Position numbers and translations under genes: made by a program | In this document: one piece after another, positions 5,553 to 5,785 of the stretch | Position numbering within the stretch: position 1 is the first letter of the stretch | Layout of the letters: each line of letters opens with the position of its first letter | Assembly (NCBI GenBank): GCA_037441125.1 | Contig: JBBIST010000130.1 | Location: 1 to 5,785 of the forward strand | Source of the DNA: JALHMQ01 sp037441125 | GTDB taxonomy: Bacteria; Pseudomonadota; Gammaproteobacteria; Burkholderiales; Burkholderiaceae_F | DNA: 5,785 nt | Direction of reading: 5' to 3' | Notes under the pieces: model-generated | What the model was told of the DNA's origin: nothing | The model's input: only the letters and a program-made list of their open reading frames with translations | The model's database searches: none

Positions 5553-5785
5553 TCAGTCGGCTTCCTTGAACGCGACCTTGCGCGTGTTGCGAATCGCCGG
5601 CAGCGCCACGATCACCAGCAGCGCGACCGCCATCAGCAGCAGGGTGAGCGACAGCGGCCGGGTGAAAAACACGGTCGGATCGCCGCGCGACAGCAGCATC
5701 GCCCGGCGCAGATGTTCTTCCATCATCGGCCCGAGGATGAAGCCGAGCAGCAGCGGCGCCGGCTCGCAGCGCAGCTTGTAGAACA
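5553..5785 (-). CDS. Tripartite tricarboxylate transporter permease, TctA family, C-terminal end (cut by the window)
   Basis: Only the last 76 codons and the TGA stop (5555-5553) are present; the gene enters from the right edge. TctA is the large inner-membrane subunit of the TctABC secondary transporters, which take up citrate or other carboxylates together with a small permease (TctB) and a periplasmic binding protein (TctC/Bug type). The visible part has the typical family end: PAPLLLGFILGPMMEEHLRRA, then SRGDPTVFFTRPLS, then a final membrane span (about residues 44-64 of the fragment) and a short charged tail ending KVAFKEAD. The substrate cannot be read from this fragment, and any tctB or tctC would lie upstream of this gene, outside the window. 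No reading-frame fault is seen. The convergent small gene ends 61 bases away. Confidence 0.88.
   Translation of the reverse strand, partial: FYKLRCEPAPLLLGFILGPMMEEHLRRAMLLSRGDPTVFFTRPLSLTLLLMAVALLVIVALPAIRNTRKVAFKEAD

Noticed and set aside
5119..5781. A 220-codon plus frame over the small gene and the antisense of tctA
   Set aside because: It conflicts with the small gene in a better frame with a Shine-Dalgarno and with the clear TctA C-terminus on the other strand.

Overview
The window is very GC-rich DNA whose real reading frames use almost only G or C at third codon positions. The GlnE architecture, a TctA-type tricarboxylate transporter permease and a cytoplasmic YwrD-like gamma-glutamyltransferase-family protein together suggest a high-GC betaproteobacterium, most likely in the Burkholderiales. 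This placement is inferred from protein style; no rRNA or marker search was possible. No tRNA, rRNA, CRISPR array, insertion sequence or prophage gene was seen.

Layout: 1-241 is a leader region with a TACAAT box and a possible leaderless mini-ORF. 242-3139 (+) is glnE, the bifunctional glutamine synthetase adenylyltransferase/adenylyl-removase, complete and with a GTG start. 3140-3201 is a short convergent gap with a GC stem. 3202-4857 (-) is a complete gamma-glutamyltransferase-family Ntn hydrolase whose nucleophile is kept but whose glutamate-binding residues are replaced. 4858-5266 is a 409-base divergent gap without a credible gene, holding candidate promoters and several dyads and repeats. 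5267-5491 (+) is a small 74-residue membrane or exported protein with a good Shine-Dalgarno sequence. 5492-5552 is a convergent gap with an inverted repeat. 5553-5785 (-) is the C-terminal end of a TctA-family permease that continues beyond the window.

The genes do not form one operon: orientations alternate (+, -, +, -), so each is probably its own transcription unit or the end of one. GlnE controls glutamine synthetase by reversible adenylylation according to nitrogen status. A GGT-family enzyme would in principle release glutamate or another acyl product, which gives a loose nitrogen/amino-acid theme, but the convergent arrangement gives no evidence of co-regulation. No clearly new multi-gene system is visible. 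The points most worth following are the altered substrate pocket of the GGT-like enzyme, the possible leaderless ORF overlapping the glnE start, and the unassigned small membrane protein.
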